Below are positions 7,941 to 15,562 of a stretch of 47,508 bases of DNA, in pieces. The stretch is from assembly GCF_015845845.1 (NCBI RefSeq), contig NZ_LDIG01000102.1, positions 1 through 47,508 of the forward strand, given 5' to 3'. The position numbers were made by a program, and so were the translations under genes. Below the pieces are notes generated by a model that saw nothing but the letters and a program-made list of their open reading frames with translations, was not told the origin of the DNA and made no database searches. Positions within the stretch are counted from its first letter, which is position 1. Every line of letters starts with the position of its first letter. Source of the DNA: Paenibacillus dendritiformis. Its GTDB lineage: Bacteria; Bacillota; Bacilli; Paenibacillales; Paenibacillaceae.

Positions 7941-8228
7941 TTATTTATCGCCCCGATCGGTATGCTTGCGCGGATGCATCTGCTTCGGCGGCTCCTCTTC
8001 CGCTTTGGGCACGAGACGGGGATCGGTCCGGCCTTCATGGTGATTGTCGAACATGAACTCCTTCAGCTCCCACTCGGACGCGCCCAACTGCGGATCCGAG
8101 GGAAAGTGCTGGCCGCGGTGAAGCACTTCTTCCCGTCCCCATTCATTCGCGTATATGCCGTCCACCTCGACCCGATCGCGGGACATGGGATGCATCTTAT
8201 ATTGATTATGCTCCTGTTCTTTTGTCAT
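7941..8228 (-). CDS. Small hydrophilic protein of unknown function, 95 aa
   Basis: Function unknown. The product is highly charged, with many Glu, Lys, His and Pro residues and no hydrophobic segment. A core of the form VDGIYANEWGREEVLHRGQHFP followed by a Trp recalls the layout of YjzC-like small proteins (Gly-Ile-Tyr, a Gly, then Gly-x-x-Phe-Pro and Trp), but the match is weak. The ATG at 8228 is preceded by AAGGAG at normal spacing; a longer frame to 8315 lacks a site. The C-terminus is a Lys/His/Pro-rich tail. It stands alone between spo0M and the MFS gene. Confidence 0.72.
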   Translation of the reverse strand: MTKEQEHNQYKMHPMSRDRVEVDGIYANEWGREEVLHRGQHFPSDPQLGASEWELKEFMFDNHHEGRTDPRLVPKAEEEPPKQMHPRKHTDRGDK

Positions 8229-8363
8229 CGGTGCGCAACTCCTTTTCTTCAGCATCCGTCTGCTGCGAGGGCGGTGCCGTCGCGCAGGCTCCCTATTATA
8301 GATGCCCCCTGTCAACGAATTGTATCCGGGTCCGGTTCGCTGCCCGGCTGTCTGGGCGCGGGC

Positions 8364-9542
8364 TTACCTTTCCGCGAACCAGCGGGAAGGGAACAACAAA
8401 TAAATAATGGAAATGGCGGCGAACAGGCCGGCGCTGATCCAGATAACCGTGCCGGCGGACGACGCGCTCGCGATGACGCCTCCGATTACGGGGCCGAGCA
8501 GCACCCCGATCCCTTCCACGGTGGAGAGCAGACTCCAGCCCAGACCTTTATTCCCCGGCGGGACATACAGCGCCAGCAGCGCGTTCCAGGCCGGCAGCAC
8601 CGCGGAATAGGATATGCCGAGCAGCACGGCCAATCCGTAAGCGAAGATGACGGACGGATAGAGGGACAGCGAAGCGAGCGCCAGGCCGAAGATGCCGAAG
8701 CCGATAATCAGGAACGGCTTGCGGCCGACGCGGTCCGACCATTTGCCCATCGGGACAAGCCCGAGCACAGTGAAGCCGCCGCCAAGGACGAGCAGCACCG
8801 AGTACTGCTGGCTCGAGAAGGAGAGCGCCTCCGCGGCGAAGGTCGGCAGAATGGGGACGAGCATGCTCGCGCCCAGTGTCTGGAGAATCATGCCCGGGAG
8901 AAGCGGCTTCATCGCCTTCACTTTCGCCAGCAGGGCGTCCCACTGCTGCTTGAACGGAGCCGGCGTTGCCCCGGCCAATTGCTGCTTGCCGCCCCTGATG
9001 AAGAAGCTGAGCGCCCACGCGATGCCCGATAAGGCGAACAGCAGCAGAAAGGCGGTCTGCGGGCGCTTGTCCACGATCAGGTTGAGCACGACCGGGCCTG
9101 CCCCCATCCCCACAAGCCAGATCGTATAGAGAAATCCCATCTGCGCGGCCCGGTTCTCTTCCTTCACCTTGGTGAGGCAGACGATCCATACCGGAGAGAT
9201 GCCGACGCCATACAGGGCGGCCGCCGCGATGAACAGCCAGTCGCTTGAACCGTAATAGAACAGGCCGATGCCTGCGAATGAAATCAATAAACCGGCATTG
9301 ATGATGAGCCGGGGGGAGAAGCGGTCAAGCAAATATCCAATCCCCATTTTCAAAATCGTATCCGTTAAATAATGAGCGGTAATGGCCGTTCCGATAATGG
9401 CCAGACTGATATGCAATGTATTTTTTCCGTAAATAGGAATGAATGAAATCAGGGCCGCTCCCCGAACGAACTCCACAAAAAATAAAATAATAGCCAACAA
9501 TGCGATGTCTCTGCCCAATCCAAGTCCCCGTAATCCCTTCAA
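8364..9542 (-). CDS. MFS transporter
   Basis: A 392-aa major facilitator superfamily carrier with about 12 membrane helices in two halves. A loop-2 motif variant (YLLDRFSPRL) is seen after TM2-3, and the second-half repeat is GKWSDRVGRKPFL. MFS proteins move small solutes by proton or substrate antiport; no substrate can be assigned. The start is TTG at 9542, about 10 bases after GGAAAGGGG; no ATG is in frame close by. The upstream region has a perfect TATAAT and a palindrome over the -35 region, suggesting dedicated control. It is not in an operon. Confidence 0.9.
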   Translation of the reverse strand: MKGLRGLGLGRDIALLAIILFFVEFVRGAALISFIPIYGKNTLHISLAIIGTAITAHYLTDTILKMGIGYLLDRFSPRLIINAGLLISFAGIGLFYYGSSDWLFIAAAALYGVGISPVWIVCLTKVKEENRAAQMGFLYTIWLVGMGAGPVVLNLIVDKRPQTAFLLLFALSGIAWALSFFIRGGKQQLAGATPAPFKQQWDALLAKVKAMKPLLPGMILQTLGASMLVPILPTFAAEALSFSSQQYSVLLVLGGGFTVLGLVPMGKWSDRVGRKPFLIIGFGIFGLALASLSLYPSVIFAYGLAVLLGISYSAVLPAWNALLALYVPPGNKGLGWSLLSTVEGIGVLLGPVIGGVIASASSAGTVIWISAGLFAAISIIYLLFPSRWFAER

Positions 9543-9571
9543 GCAAGTAACGCCCCTTTCCTAATTATCCC

Positions 9572-9608
9572 ATTATAGCGTGTCCGGCAACCGCTTGCCA
9601 GCAAGCGG
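9572..9608 (-). promoter_or_regulatory. MFS promoter with palindrome over the -35 box
   Basis: On the minus strand, TATAAT (9572-9577) stands 17 bases from TGGCAA (9595-9600), a weak -35 box. The palindrome CCGCTTGCCAGCAAGCGG (9591-9608) covers that -35 box exactly. A weak -35 overlapped by a symmetrical site fits a regulator-controlled promoter. The promoter call is visual; the operator role is inferred. Confidence 0.55.
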
Positions 9609-9739
9609 GACAGGACGCCGGGAGCCGTGCTTCAGAGCCCGCGCCCCGGAAGCGCCGGAGTTATGGCGAAAAAAGCGGAATAGCGGTTCACTTCTAGGGT
9701 GCCCGATTCATTGGCGTGGCGAACATTAGCGGTGTGTTT

Positions 9740-9766
9740 TTGCTGCGCTTTCGAATATGTTATAAT
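9740..9766 (+). promoter_or_regulatory. Extended -10 promoter of the 62-aa gene
   Basis: TGTTATAAT (9758-9766) is a perfect -10 box preceded by the TG of an extended -10 element. The only -35-like hexamer, TTGCTG (9740-9745), is 15 bases away, too close to be ideal, so the TG motif probably carries the promoter. Confidence 0.6.
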
Positions 9767-9863
9767 AAAGAAACGGTTGCGAATTTCCAGAAAGAGAAGC
9801 GATACGTCCAGGCTGTACTCCATTGCGGAGCATGTTCTACAACGCTTTTGGGAGGGAATTTTC

Positions 9864-10052
9864 ATGGCAACGAAAGGTCACAACGAGGTGAAAGAAAGTT
9901 TGTTGGAGATGACTCGCATTTTCCGTCCGAAGAATCCGCGGAAGTTTGTGAGGGAGTATATCCGGAAGTACCGGATTATGGGAGGCTATGAAGACGAACT
10001 AACTCATCTTGTAGAGCTTGAGCTTGGCAAGATTGACAGCAGCGTGTCGTAA
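9864..10052 (+). CDS. Small basic protein of unknown function, 62 aa
   Basis: I do not recognise the family. The product is short and mostly helical in appearance, with a basic middle (FRPKNPRKFVREYIRKYRI) and an acidic C-terminal helix (EDELTHLVELELGKID). It has no membrane segment or signal peptide. GGGAGG lies 9 bases before the ATG. The gene has its own extended -10 promoter and a very strong terminator, and is a complete small transcription unit. That makes it likely to be a real, well-expressed gene despite its size. Confidence 0.75.
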   Translation: MATKGHNEVKESLLEMTRIFRPKNPRKFVREYIRKYRIMGGYEDELTHLVELELGKIDSSVS

Positions 10053-10152
10053 TTCACGCAGTCACGGCAGAGACGCAGGCAGATGGATGTATCGGCCGCG
10101 TTCAGGACGTGTGGCAATCAGGAAGGCGTCATTTTTTAGATATAGAGATAAT

Positions 10153-10184
10153 AAGCGCTCCGAACAGGTCGGAGCGCTTTTTTT
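10153..10184 (+). terminator. Strong intrinsic terminator
   Basis: AAGCGCTCCGA (10153-10163) pairs perfectly with TCGGAGCGCTT (10169-10179) over an ACAGG loop, then runs into a T-tract. It ends the 62-aa gene and faces the convergent lipoprotein gene. Confidence 0.92.
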
Positions 10185-10212
10185 GCGTCCTGCGACGAGG
10201 AAGGGGCCTCAC

Positions 10213-10980
10213 TTACCGCATATAGCGGCGCAGATCTTCACGGATAATGTCCTGCACCGATTCCAGCGACTCCCCCGGATAGGCTCGCAACGCGTGAATC
10301 GATACCGAATTGAACAGCTCCTTATTGGCGCTCGTGTATACTTTGGCGATACTCGGGTCATGACGCCGAATAGCCGTGTCCACCGTATGCAGGAATTCAT
10401 CGGACAGATCGTCCATCCGCTCCAGCGTGCGCATAGGGCTGTGCTTGGTCGCAATCCGGGGAACCTTGCGCTTCATCTCGTCGTCGAGAACGCCGCTGGT
10501 TTCGATTCGTCCCATGCCGTATTGCTCCCGCGTCCCTTTTCCGCCTCGCCCGTTCACCCCGTTGGCGGTCCCGTCGAGTGTCAAAGACACGTAGGCCGTG
10601 TCGTTCCACCTTAGAACATAGCCGACGGCGACCCCGTCAATGTTGCTGACGAGAGCGCTCAGCGGACGGTCCACATACAATGTGTTGGGACGATGCACTT
10701 CCGGGCGGGCGAATCGTTTCCGCTCCAGACTGTTGCCCTTGGCGCTGTAATCCGGCGTGGCGATATCGGAATCGGTCGGGGTCGAGGGCCTCTTTTCCAG
10801 GGGCTGCACCGTCTTCCGGTTCGCGTAATTGGCGGTCGTGTTTCCGTCGTAGGATCTCGTCTTCTCGGACCGATAGCCGATACACCCCGTCAAGCCGATG
10901 GCAATGCTTAGCGCACAGACGGTATAAGTGACAATTGAGTGAACATTCCGTTTATGTTGGTGACCATTATTTGACGACAT
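10213..10980 (-). CDS. YhcN/YlaJ-family sporulation lipoprotein
   Basis: Members of this family are lipoproteins found on the spore inner membrane or made during sporulation. The 255-aa precursor has a basic start, a hydrophobic stretch and a lipobox LTGC with the lipidated Cys at residue 33. A low-complexity linker (about 40-100) follows, and then the YhcN/YlaJ domain. That domain includes the VDRPLSALVSNIDGVAVGYVL block and a C-terminal helix (PGESLESVQDIIREDL). The ATG at 10980 is chosen because AGGAGGG (10987-10993) lies 6 bases upstream; another ATG at 10986 abuts that site and is unlikely. A CATACTT sequence upstream resembles a sporulation -10 box but has no matching -35. Confidence 0.87.
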   Translation of the reverse strand: MSSNNGHQHKRNVHSIVTYTVCALSIAIGLTGCIGYRSEKTRSYDGNTTANYANRKTVQPLEKRPSTPTDSDIATPDYSAKGNSLERKRFARPEVHRPNTLYVDRPLSALVSNIDGVAVGYVLRWNDTAYVSLTLDGTANGVNGRGGKGTREQYGMGRIETSGVLDDEMKRKVPRIATKHSPMRTLERMDDLSDEFLHTVDTAIRRHDPSIAKVYTSANKELFNSVSIHALRAYPGESLESVQDIIREDLRRYMR

Positions 10981-11124
10981 AAGCATCCCTCCTTCACGAT
11001 TTACTTTATTTTTCTGAAAAACGGGTATAAGTATGCAGGGGAGCACCGCCGTCAATGTTTGAGAATCGAAAATTTGACAACATCTTCTTGCTTTCGACAC
11101 ATTTCGATAGGGGTAAAATCATTT

Positions 11125-11138
11125 TGTAAGCGTTTGCA
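11125..11138 (+). promoter_or_regulatory. Candidate cre site upstream of ctaC
   Basis: TGTAAGCGTTTGCA matches the CcpA box TGWNANCGNTNWCA at all but one position (G at the second W). It lies about 60 bases upstream of the -35 box. The B. subtilis cta cluster is known to be repressed by glucose, which makes CcpA control plausible. Confidence 0.6.
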
Positions 11139-11198
11139 TTTGTTGATATAACGGGCCAAAATGACTTTCTGAACACTTTGTGAACTCCCTCCGAAACA

Positions 11199-11227
11199 TT
11201 GACAAATAAAATATTGGAAATTATATT
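11199..11227 (+). promoter_or_regulatory. Sigma-A promoter of the cta operon
   Basis: TTGACA (11199-11204) is followed after 17 bases by TATATT (11222-11227). The -35 is perfect, the spacing ideal, and the -10 has one mismatch. The transcript would begin near 11234, leaving a leader of about 290 bases before ctaC. Confidence 0.8.
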
Positions 11228-11311
11228 TAGGTAAGTGATTGTATTAATTGACAGGATTACGACATCCGTGCTAGAGCCGGTGACTCCATGGGGACCGGTT
11301 GGATAGCTATG

Positions 11312-11331
11312 TGCATGCGTAAGCGCATGCA
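11312..11331 (+). promoter_or_regulatory. Perfect hairpin in the ctaC leader
   Basis: TGCATGCG (11312-11319) and CGCATGCA (11324-11331) pair over a TAAG tetraloop. No T-tract follows, so it is not a simple terminator. A weaker stem, CCGGT with ACCGG (about 11278-11299), lies just upstream. Confidence 0.5.
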
Positions 11332-11524
11332 ACATGCCGCTGCCTGACACGGTCGAAGCCTTTCTTCCGTACCGATTTGAAGCGTGCCGAGAGGATTGGA
11401 ATACCGCGCGTGGAGCATAATGTATACGTTCGCATGAATGTATGCCGATGCTTTCGGACAGAAAGGCCAGTGAAGGGGCATGAGATGCGGTAATCAGCGA
11501 AAACGTACAAAGTGGGGTTGATCA

Positions 11525-12598
11525 ATGATGAAACGGTGGCATGCAGTGAAGCGACTCCTTCCTCTGTTAGCCGGGCTCGTCTTGCTGCTCAGCGCTTGTG
11601 GCCGCGCGGATTTGTCCGCTCTCAATCCACAGGGGCCGATAGCAGAGGGTCAGTTCGGTCTGATGAAGATTGCGATTTCGATTATGACGCTCGTAGTCGT
11701 TGCCGTATTCGCGCTTTCCATTTATGCCGTCATCCGCTTCCGCAGACGGCCGGGTGACCAATCGATTCCGAAGCAAGTCGAAGGCAATCACAAGATGGAG
11801 GTTATTTGGACGGTTATTCCGATTCTCCTCTTGATTATTCTGGCAGTGCCGACCGTGAAGTACGTCTTCGCCTTCGCTGAAGATTACAGCAAGGATCCGG
11901 ACGCTATCAAGGTCAAGGTAACCGCGCACCAATTCTGGTGGGAATTTGAATACCCTGAACTGGGCGTACATACAGCACAGGATCTAGTCATCCCGACAGG
12001 GAAAAATGTGGCGGTCGAGTTGCGGACGGCCGACGTTCTCCACTCGTTCTGGGTACCTGCTCTCGCAGGGAAGATGGACACCAACCCGTCGGGCAACGTG
12101 AATAAAATGTACTTCAGCGCGAACGAAGTTGGGGTATACCGGGGCAAGTGCGCCGAGTTGTGCGGACAGTCCCACGCCTTGATGGAGTTCAAGGTCAAAT
12201 CGGTAAGCGAGGAGACGTTCAACGCTTGGGTTAATGAGATGAAGGCAGAGCCCAAGCCGTTCGAAGGCGATGCGCAAGTCGCCGAGAGCTTCAAGCAGAA
12301 CTGCCTGACTTGCCACGCTATCGATAATGCGCCTTCCCTCGGCCCGAACCTGAAGGGAACGGGAAGCCGCGAAGCTGTCGCCGGCATCATGCTCAACCGG
12401 GATACGATTGACGAGCCGATTGAGCAGCAAGTGGTGGAAGATCATTTACGCCAGTGGATTCTGAATCCGCAGAAGGTGAAGCCAGGGAATACGATGCCTA
12501 AATTCGAGGGCGTATTGTCAGAGAAAGAGCTGGACGGCATTGTAAAATATCTGGCGGAATACAAACTTGATTCTCTGAAAGAAATCAATAAGCAATAG
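11525..12598 (+). CDS. ctaC: Cytochrome c oxidase subunit II, caa3 type
   Basis: Subunit II receives electrons and passes them through the dinuclear CuA centre. The 357-aa precursor is a lipoprotein, with lipobox LSAC and Cys25. Two membrane helices follow (about 45-65 and 85-105), then the extracellular cupredoxin domain. CuA ligands are visible: C209, C213 and H217 within CAELCGQSHALM, and a His in VLHSF. A fused C-terminal cytochrome c has CLTCH at 260-264 and a likely Met ligand in NTMPKF; this is what makes the enzyme caa3 type. Tandem ATGs at 11525 and 11528 follow a weak GTGGGG site. It is the first gene of ctaCDEF. Confidence 0.97.
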   Translation: MMKRWHAVKRLLPLLAGLVLLLSACGRADLSALNPQGPIAEGQFGLMKIAISIMTLVVVAVFALSIYAVIRFRRRPGDQSIPKQVEGNHKMEVIWTVIPILLLIILAVPTVKYVFAFAEDYSKDPDAIKVKVTAHQFWWEFEYPELGVHTAQDLVIPTGKNVAVELRTADVLHSFWVPALAGKMDTNPSGNVNKMYFSANEVGVYRGKCAELCGQSHALMEFKVKSVSEETFNAWVNEMKAEPKPFEGDAQVAESFKQNCLTCHAIDNAPSLGPNLKGTGSREAVAGIMLNRDTIDEPIEQQVVEDHLRQWILNPQKVKPGNTMPKFEGVLSEKELDGIVKYLAEYKLDSLKEINKQ

Positions 12599-12627
12599 AA
12601 AAGCATCTTCTAGGGGAGGTAACGACC

Positions 12628-14511
12628 TTGGCTCACACGGTGAAGCGTCATCGCGGCTTAATGGATTGGCTGACGACGGTCGACCATAAGAAGATAGGTA
12701 TTCTGTACCTTATTGCCGGAGGCTTGTTCTTCGGTATCGGCGGTATTGAGGCCATCTTGATACGTATACAATTGATCAAACCGAATTTCGAGTTCGTGGA
12801 TGCTCAGACATTCAACGAATTGATTACGATGCATGGAACGACCATGATCTTCCTGGGCGCCATGCCACTCATATTCGCCCTAATGAATGCAATTGTCCCG
12901 CTGCAGATCGGGGCGCGGGACGTTGCGTTCCCGTTCCTGAACGCGCTCGGCTTCTGGACATTCTTCTTCGGAGGGCTGCTTCTCAACCTGAGCTGGCTGT
13001 TGGGCGGGGTGCCCGACGCAGGCTGGACCTCCTATGTTCCATTGTCCAGTACGGACTACAGCCAGCATCACGGAGTTGACTTTTATGTTCTCGGGCTGCA
13101 GATTTCCGGTCTCGGAACGCTGATCGGCGGAATTAACTTTCTGGCTACGATTATTAACATGCGTGCGCCGGGCATGTCATTCATGCGGATGCCGATGTTC
13201 ACCTGGACGGCGTTCATTACGTCCGCGCTCATTTTGTTCGCTTTCCCTGCCGTTACGGTAGGTCTCGTCTTGCTCATGTTCGACCGTCTTTTCGGAGGGA
13301 ACTTTTTCTATACGCCGAATGGCGGCAACGTCGTTCTATGGCAGCATATTTTCTGGTTGTTCGGTCACCCTGAAGTATATATTCTGATTCTTCCGGCGTT
13401 CGGTATTATCTCGGATGTCGTCAGCACATTCTCGCGCAAGCGTCTGTTCGGGTACAGCTCGATGGTTTTCGCCACCGTGCTCATCGGATTCCTGGGCTTC
13501 ATGGTCTGGGCGCACCATATGTTCACGGTCGGTCTGGGACCGGTTGCGAACGCGCTCTTCTCGGTAGCGACGATGCTGATTGCCGTTCCGACGGGGATCA
13601 AAATATTTAACTGGGTATTTACGTTATGGGGCGGTTCGATTAAGTTCACCACCGCCAATCTATTTGCCGTAGGCTTTATCCCTACGTTCGTTATGGGGGG
13701 CGTAACCGGGGTCATGCTGGCCGCGGCGCCGGCAGACTTCCAGTTCCATGACACCTATTTCGTCGTAGCCCACTTCCACTATACGATTGTAGGCGGGCTG
13801 ATTCTTGGCTTGTTCGCGGGCTTCCATTACTGGTGGCCGAAGATGTTCGGCCGGATGCTGAACGAGAAGATAGGCAAGGCCACGTTCTGGATGTTCTGGA
13901 TCGGCTTCCAGTTGACGTTCTTCGTTCAACACTTCCTCGGTTTGATCGGGATGCAGCGCCGCATCTTTACGTATTTGCCGAACCAGGGCTTCGATACGAT
14001 GAACCTCATCAGTACGATCGGGGCGCTGATGATGGGGGTTGGGGTATTGCTTTTCCTGACAAACATTGTGGTCTCGCACCGCCAGAAGCAGGTTGTGGGC
14101 AACGATCCTTGGGAAGACGGACGCACGCTGGAGTGGACGATTCCTTCTCCGCCGCCGGAGTATAACTTCAAGCAGACTCCGCTTGTGCGCGGCTATGACG
14201 CTTGGTGGAAAGAAAAGATGGAAGGCCGTACGGAGATGACGCCGGCCGAACCGGTTGGGGCGATCCATATGCCTTCACCTTCCATCTTGCCGTTCATGAT
14301 GTCCGTCGGCCTGTTCATCGCCGGCTTCGGATTCATGTTCGCCAAGGACGATTTCAAAAATGGGGCATTGAATTTCCTGTTCAACAACCATCTCATTGCG
14401 ATTATTGGATTGTTGATTACGTTCGCCTGCATGGTCATTCGTTCCGTCAAAGACGATCACGGCTATCATATTGAACCGGAAGAGTTGGAGCAGAAGGGGG
14501 TAAAAGCATGA
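12628..14511 (+). CDS. ctaD: Cytochrome c oxidase subunit I
   Basis: Subunit I holds low-spin haem a and the haem a3-CuB centre where oxygen is reduced and protons are pumped. The 627-aa protein has 12 or more membrane helices. Key sites are visible: the haem-a His in MHGTTMIF, the CuB His247 and cross-linked Tyr251 in HPEVYILILPAFG, the His pair in WAHHMF, and the haem ligands in HDTYFVVAHFHYTIVGG. The start is TTG at 12628, seven bases after AGGGGAGGT. It lies 29 bases after ctaC and overlaps ctaE by ATGA, so the subunits are made together. Length is normal for caa3 CtaD, including the C-terminal extension. Confidence 0.98.
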   Translation: MAHTVKRHRGLMDWLTTVDHKKIGILYLIAGGLFFGIGGIEAILIRIQLIKPNFEFVDAQTFNELITMHGTTMIFLGAMPLIFALMNAIVPLQIGARDVAFPFLNALGFWTFFFGGLLLNLSWLLGGVPDAGWTSYVPLSSTDYSQHHGVDFYVLGLQISGLGTLIGGINFLATIINMRAPGMSFMRMPMFTWTAFITSALILFAFPAVTVGLVLLMFDRLFGGNFFYTPNGGNVVLWQHIFWLFGHPEVYILILPAFGIISDVVSTFSRKRLFGYSSMVFATVLIGFLGFMVWAHHMFTVGLGPVANALFSVATMLIAVPTGIKIFNWVFTLWGGSIKFTTANLFAVGFIPTFVMGGVTGVMLAAAPADFQFHDTYFVVAHFHYTIVGGLILGLFAGFHYWWPKMFGRMLNEKIGKATFWMFWIGFQLTFFVQHFLGLIGMQRRIFTYLPNQGFDTMNLISTIGALMMGVGVLLFLTNIVVSHRQKQVVGNDPWEDGRTLEWTIPSPPPEYNFKQTPLVRGYDAWWKEKMEGRTEMTPAEPVGAIHMPSPSILPFMMSVGLFIAGFGFMFAKDDFKNGALNFLFNNHLIAIIGLLITFACMVIRSVKDDHGYHIEPEELEQKGVKA

Positions 14512-15128
14512 GCGCACCTGCACACCACGCTGACGGCCAATGGCCGCACGAACCGGAAAAAGCGACGTTAGACGGCCGCAATAAAGTAATTGGCTTCTGG
14601 CTTTTCCTTGGCGGCGAAGCGGTGTTGTTCGGCACGCTGTTCGCGACGTTCCTTGCGCTCCGCGATCAGATTGGCGACGGTCCGGCTGCCAATGAGCTGT
14701 TCCAGCTTCCGATGATTGCGGCGGCAACGGCCATCCTGCTGGTAAGTTCGTTGACGAGCGTATTCGCGGTTCAAGCTCTGCACCGCAAGGACGTCAAGTC
14801 TCTGATTACGTGGCTGATCGTGACCGTCGTCCTTGGCTTCTGCTTCTTGGGATTGGAAATTTACGAATTCGTCGAGTACGTCCATGAAGGCCATACGTTT
14901 ACGACGAGCGCCTTCAGTACATCGTTCTATACGCTGGTCGGATTCCACGGCGCGCATGTTGCTTTCGGCGTCGTCTGGATCTCCATCCTGATCGGCCAGC
15001 TTTTCAAGAAAGGGCTGAACCTGGTTACGGCGCCTAAGGTGTATGTGTCGGCTATTTACTGGCACTTCATCGACGTCGTATGGGTATTCATCTTTACGGT
15101 TGTCTACTTGATGGGAAAGGTGGGGTAA
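14508..15128 (+). CDS. ctaE: Cytochrome c oxidase subunit III
   Basis: Subunit III stabilises the oxidase and its proton uptake in the membrane. The 206-aa product has five or so membrane helices. It shows the family blocks KVIGFWLFLGGEAVLFGTLF, a Glu-rich HEGHTFTTSAFSTSFYTLVGFHGAHV segment and IYWHFIDVVWVFIFTVVYL. It overlaps ctaD by ATGA, so translation is coupled. The ribosome site is an AAGGGGG run in the end of ctaD. Length matches the Bacillus protein. Confidence 0.97.
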   Translation: MSAPAHHADGQWPHEPEKATLDGRNKVIGFWLFLGGEAVLFGTLFATFLALRDQIGDGPAANELFQLPMIAAATAILLVSSLTSVFAVQALHRKDVKSLITWLIVTVVLGFCFLGLEIYEFVEYVHEGHTFTTSAFSTSFYTLVGFHGAHVAFGVVWISILIGQLFKKGLNLVTAPKVYVSAIYWHFIDVVWVFIFTVVYLMGKVG

Positions 15129-15131
15129 GCG

Positions 15132-15452
15132 ATGGCAGCTCAAAACGTGGCATCCAACTCGTCGAATCGCCGTCATAAGCATGAAGGAAAGCAAAAGCAT
15201 ATCATTGCTTTTATCTTCTCCATCGTACTGACGCTTATCGCCTTTGTAATGGTAGCTTCCGCCGGTATCGTTAACAAGACCTTCACCTATATTTTGCTGC
15301 TTGTCATGGCTGTTCTGCAGGTCGTCATTCAAATGGCCTACTGGATGCATATGAAGGACAAAGGCCATATGCTGCCCATTGTCTTTATGATAGGTGGAGC
15401 TTTCGTCGCATTCTTGGCGATTATTATGGCCGTATACTGGGTCTGGTGGTAA
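15132..15452 (+). CDS. ctaF: Cytochrome c oxidase subunit IV
   Basis: This small subunit aids oxidase assembly and stability. The 106-aa protein has a charged His/Lys-rich N-terminus and three membrane helices (about 23-45, 52-72 and 80-104). The QMAYWMHMKDK loop is typical of bacterial subunit IV. It starts 3 bases after ctaE. The strong hairpin after it suggests that ctaCDEF is one transcript, with ctaG beyond the terminator. Confidence 0.95.
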   Translation: MAAQNVASNSSNRRHKHEGKQKHIIAFIFSIVLTLIAFVMVASAGIVNKTFTYILLLVMAVLQVVIQMAYWMHMKDKGHMLPIVFMIGGAFVAFLAIIMAVYWVWW

Positions 15453-15471
15453 GCCGAATCGGATATTTAGA

Positions 15472-15502
15472 AAGAGGGGACGCACAGGCGTCGCCTCTTT
15501 TT
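15472..15502 (+). terminator. Terminator of ctaCDEF
   Basis: AAGAGGGGACGC (15472-15483) pairs with GCGTCGCCTCTT (15488-15499) with one mismatch, and a T-run follows. Confidence 0.85.
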
Positions 15503-15562
15503 CCGTAATAGAGCAAAATGTGGCGAAATGATGGCATCCGCGAGAGAAGGAGATGAACGAGA

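Larger units (their letters stand above)
9543..9863. other. Intergenic region between the MFS gene and the 62-aa gene
   Basis: This divergent spacer holds the MFS promoter and palindrome on the left and an extended -10 promoter for the 62-aa gene on the right (9758-9766). Nothing else was recognised in the middle, about 9610-9735. Confidence 0.6.
10981..11524. other. Regulatory region between the YhcN-type gene and ctaC
   Basis: This 544-base stretch has no gene. It contains a near-consensus cre site (11125-11138), a strong sigma-A promoter (11199-11227) and a leader of about 290 bases with a perfect hairpin at 11312-11331. I looked for T-box and other riboswitch hallmarks in the leader and saw none. 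Confidence 0.65.

Noticed and set aside
7962-9032. 356-codon open frame on the plus strand across the MFS gene
   Set aside because: It runs opposite a clear 12-helix transporter and gives a charged, motif-free chain.
10981-11524. T-box or other known riboswitch in the ctaC leader
   Set aside because: No T-box consensus, specifier-loop pattern or terminator/antiterminator pair was seen; only stem-loops without T-tracts.
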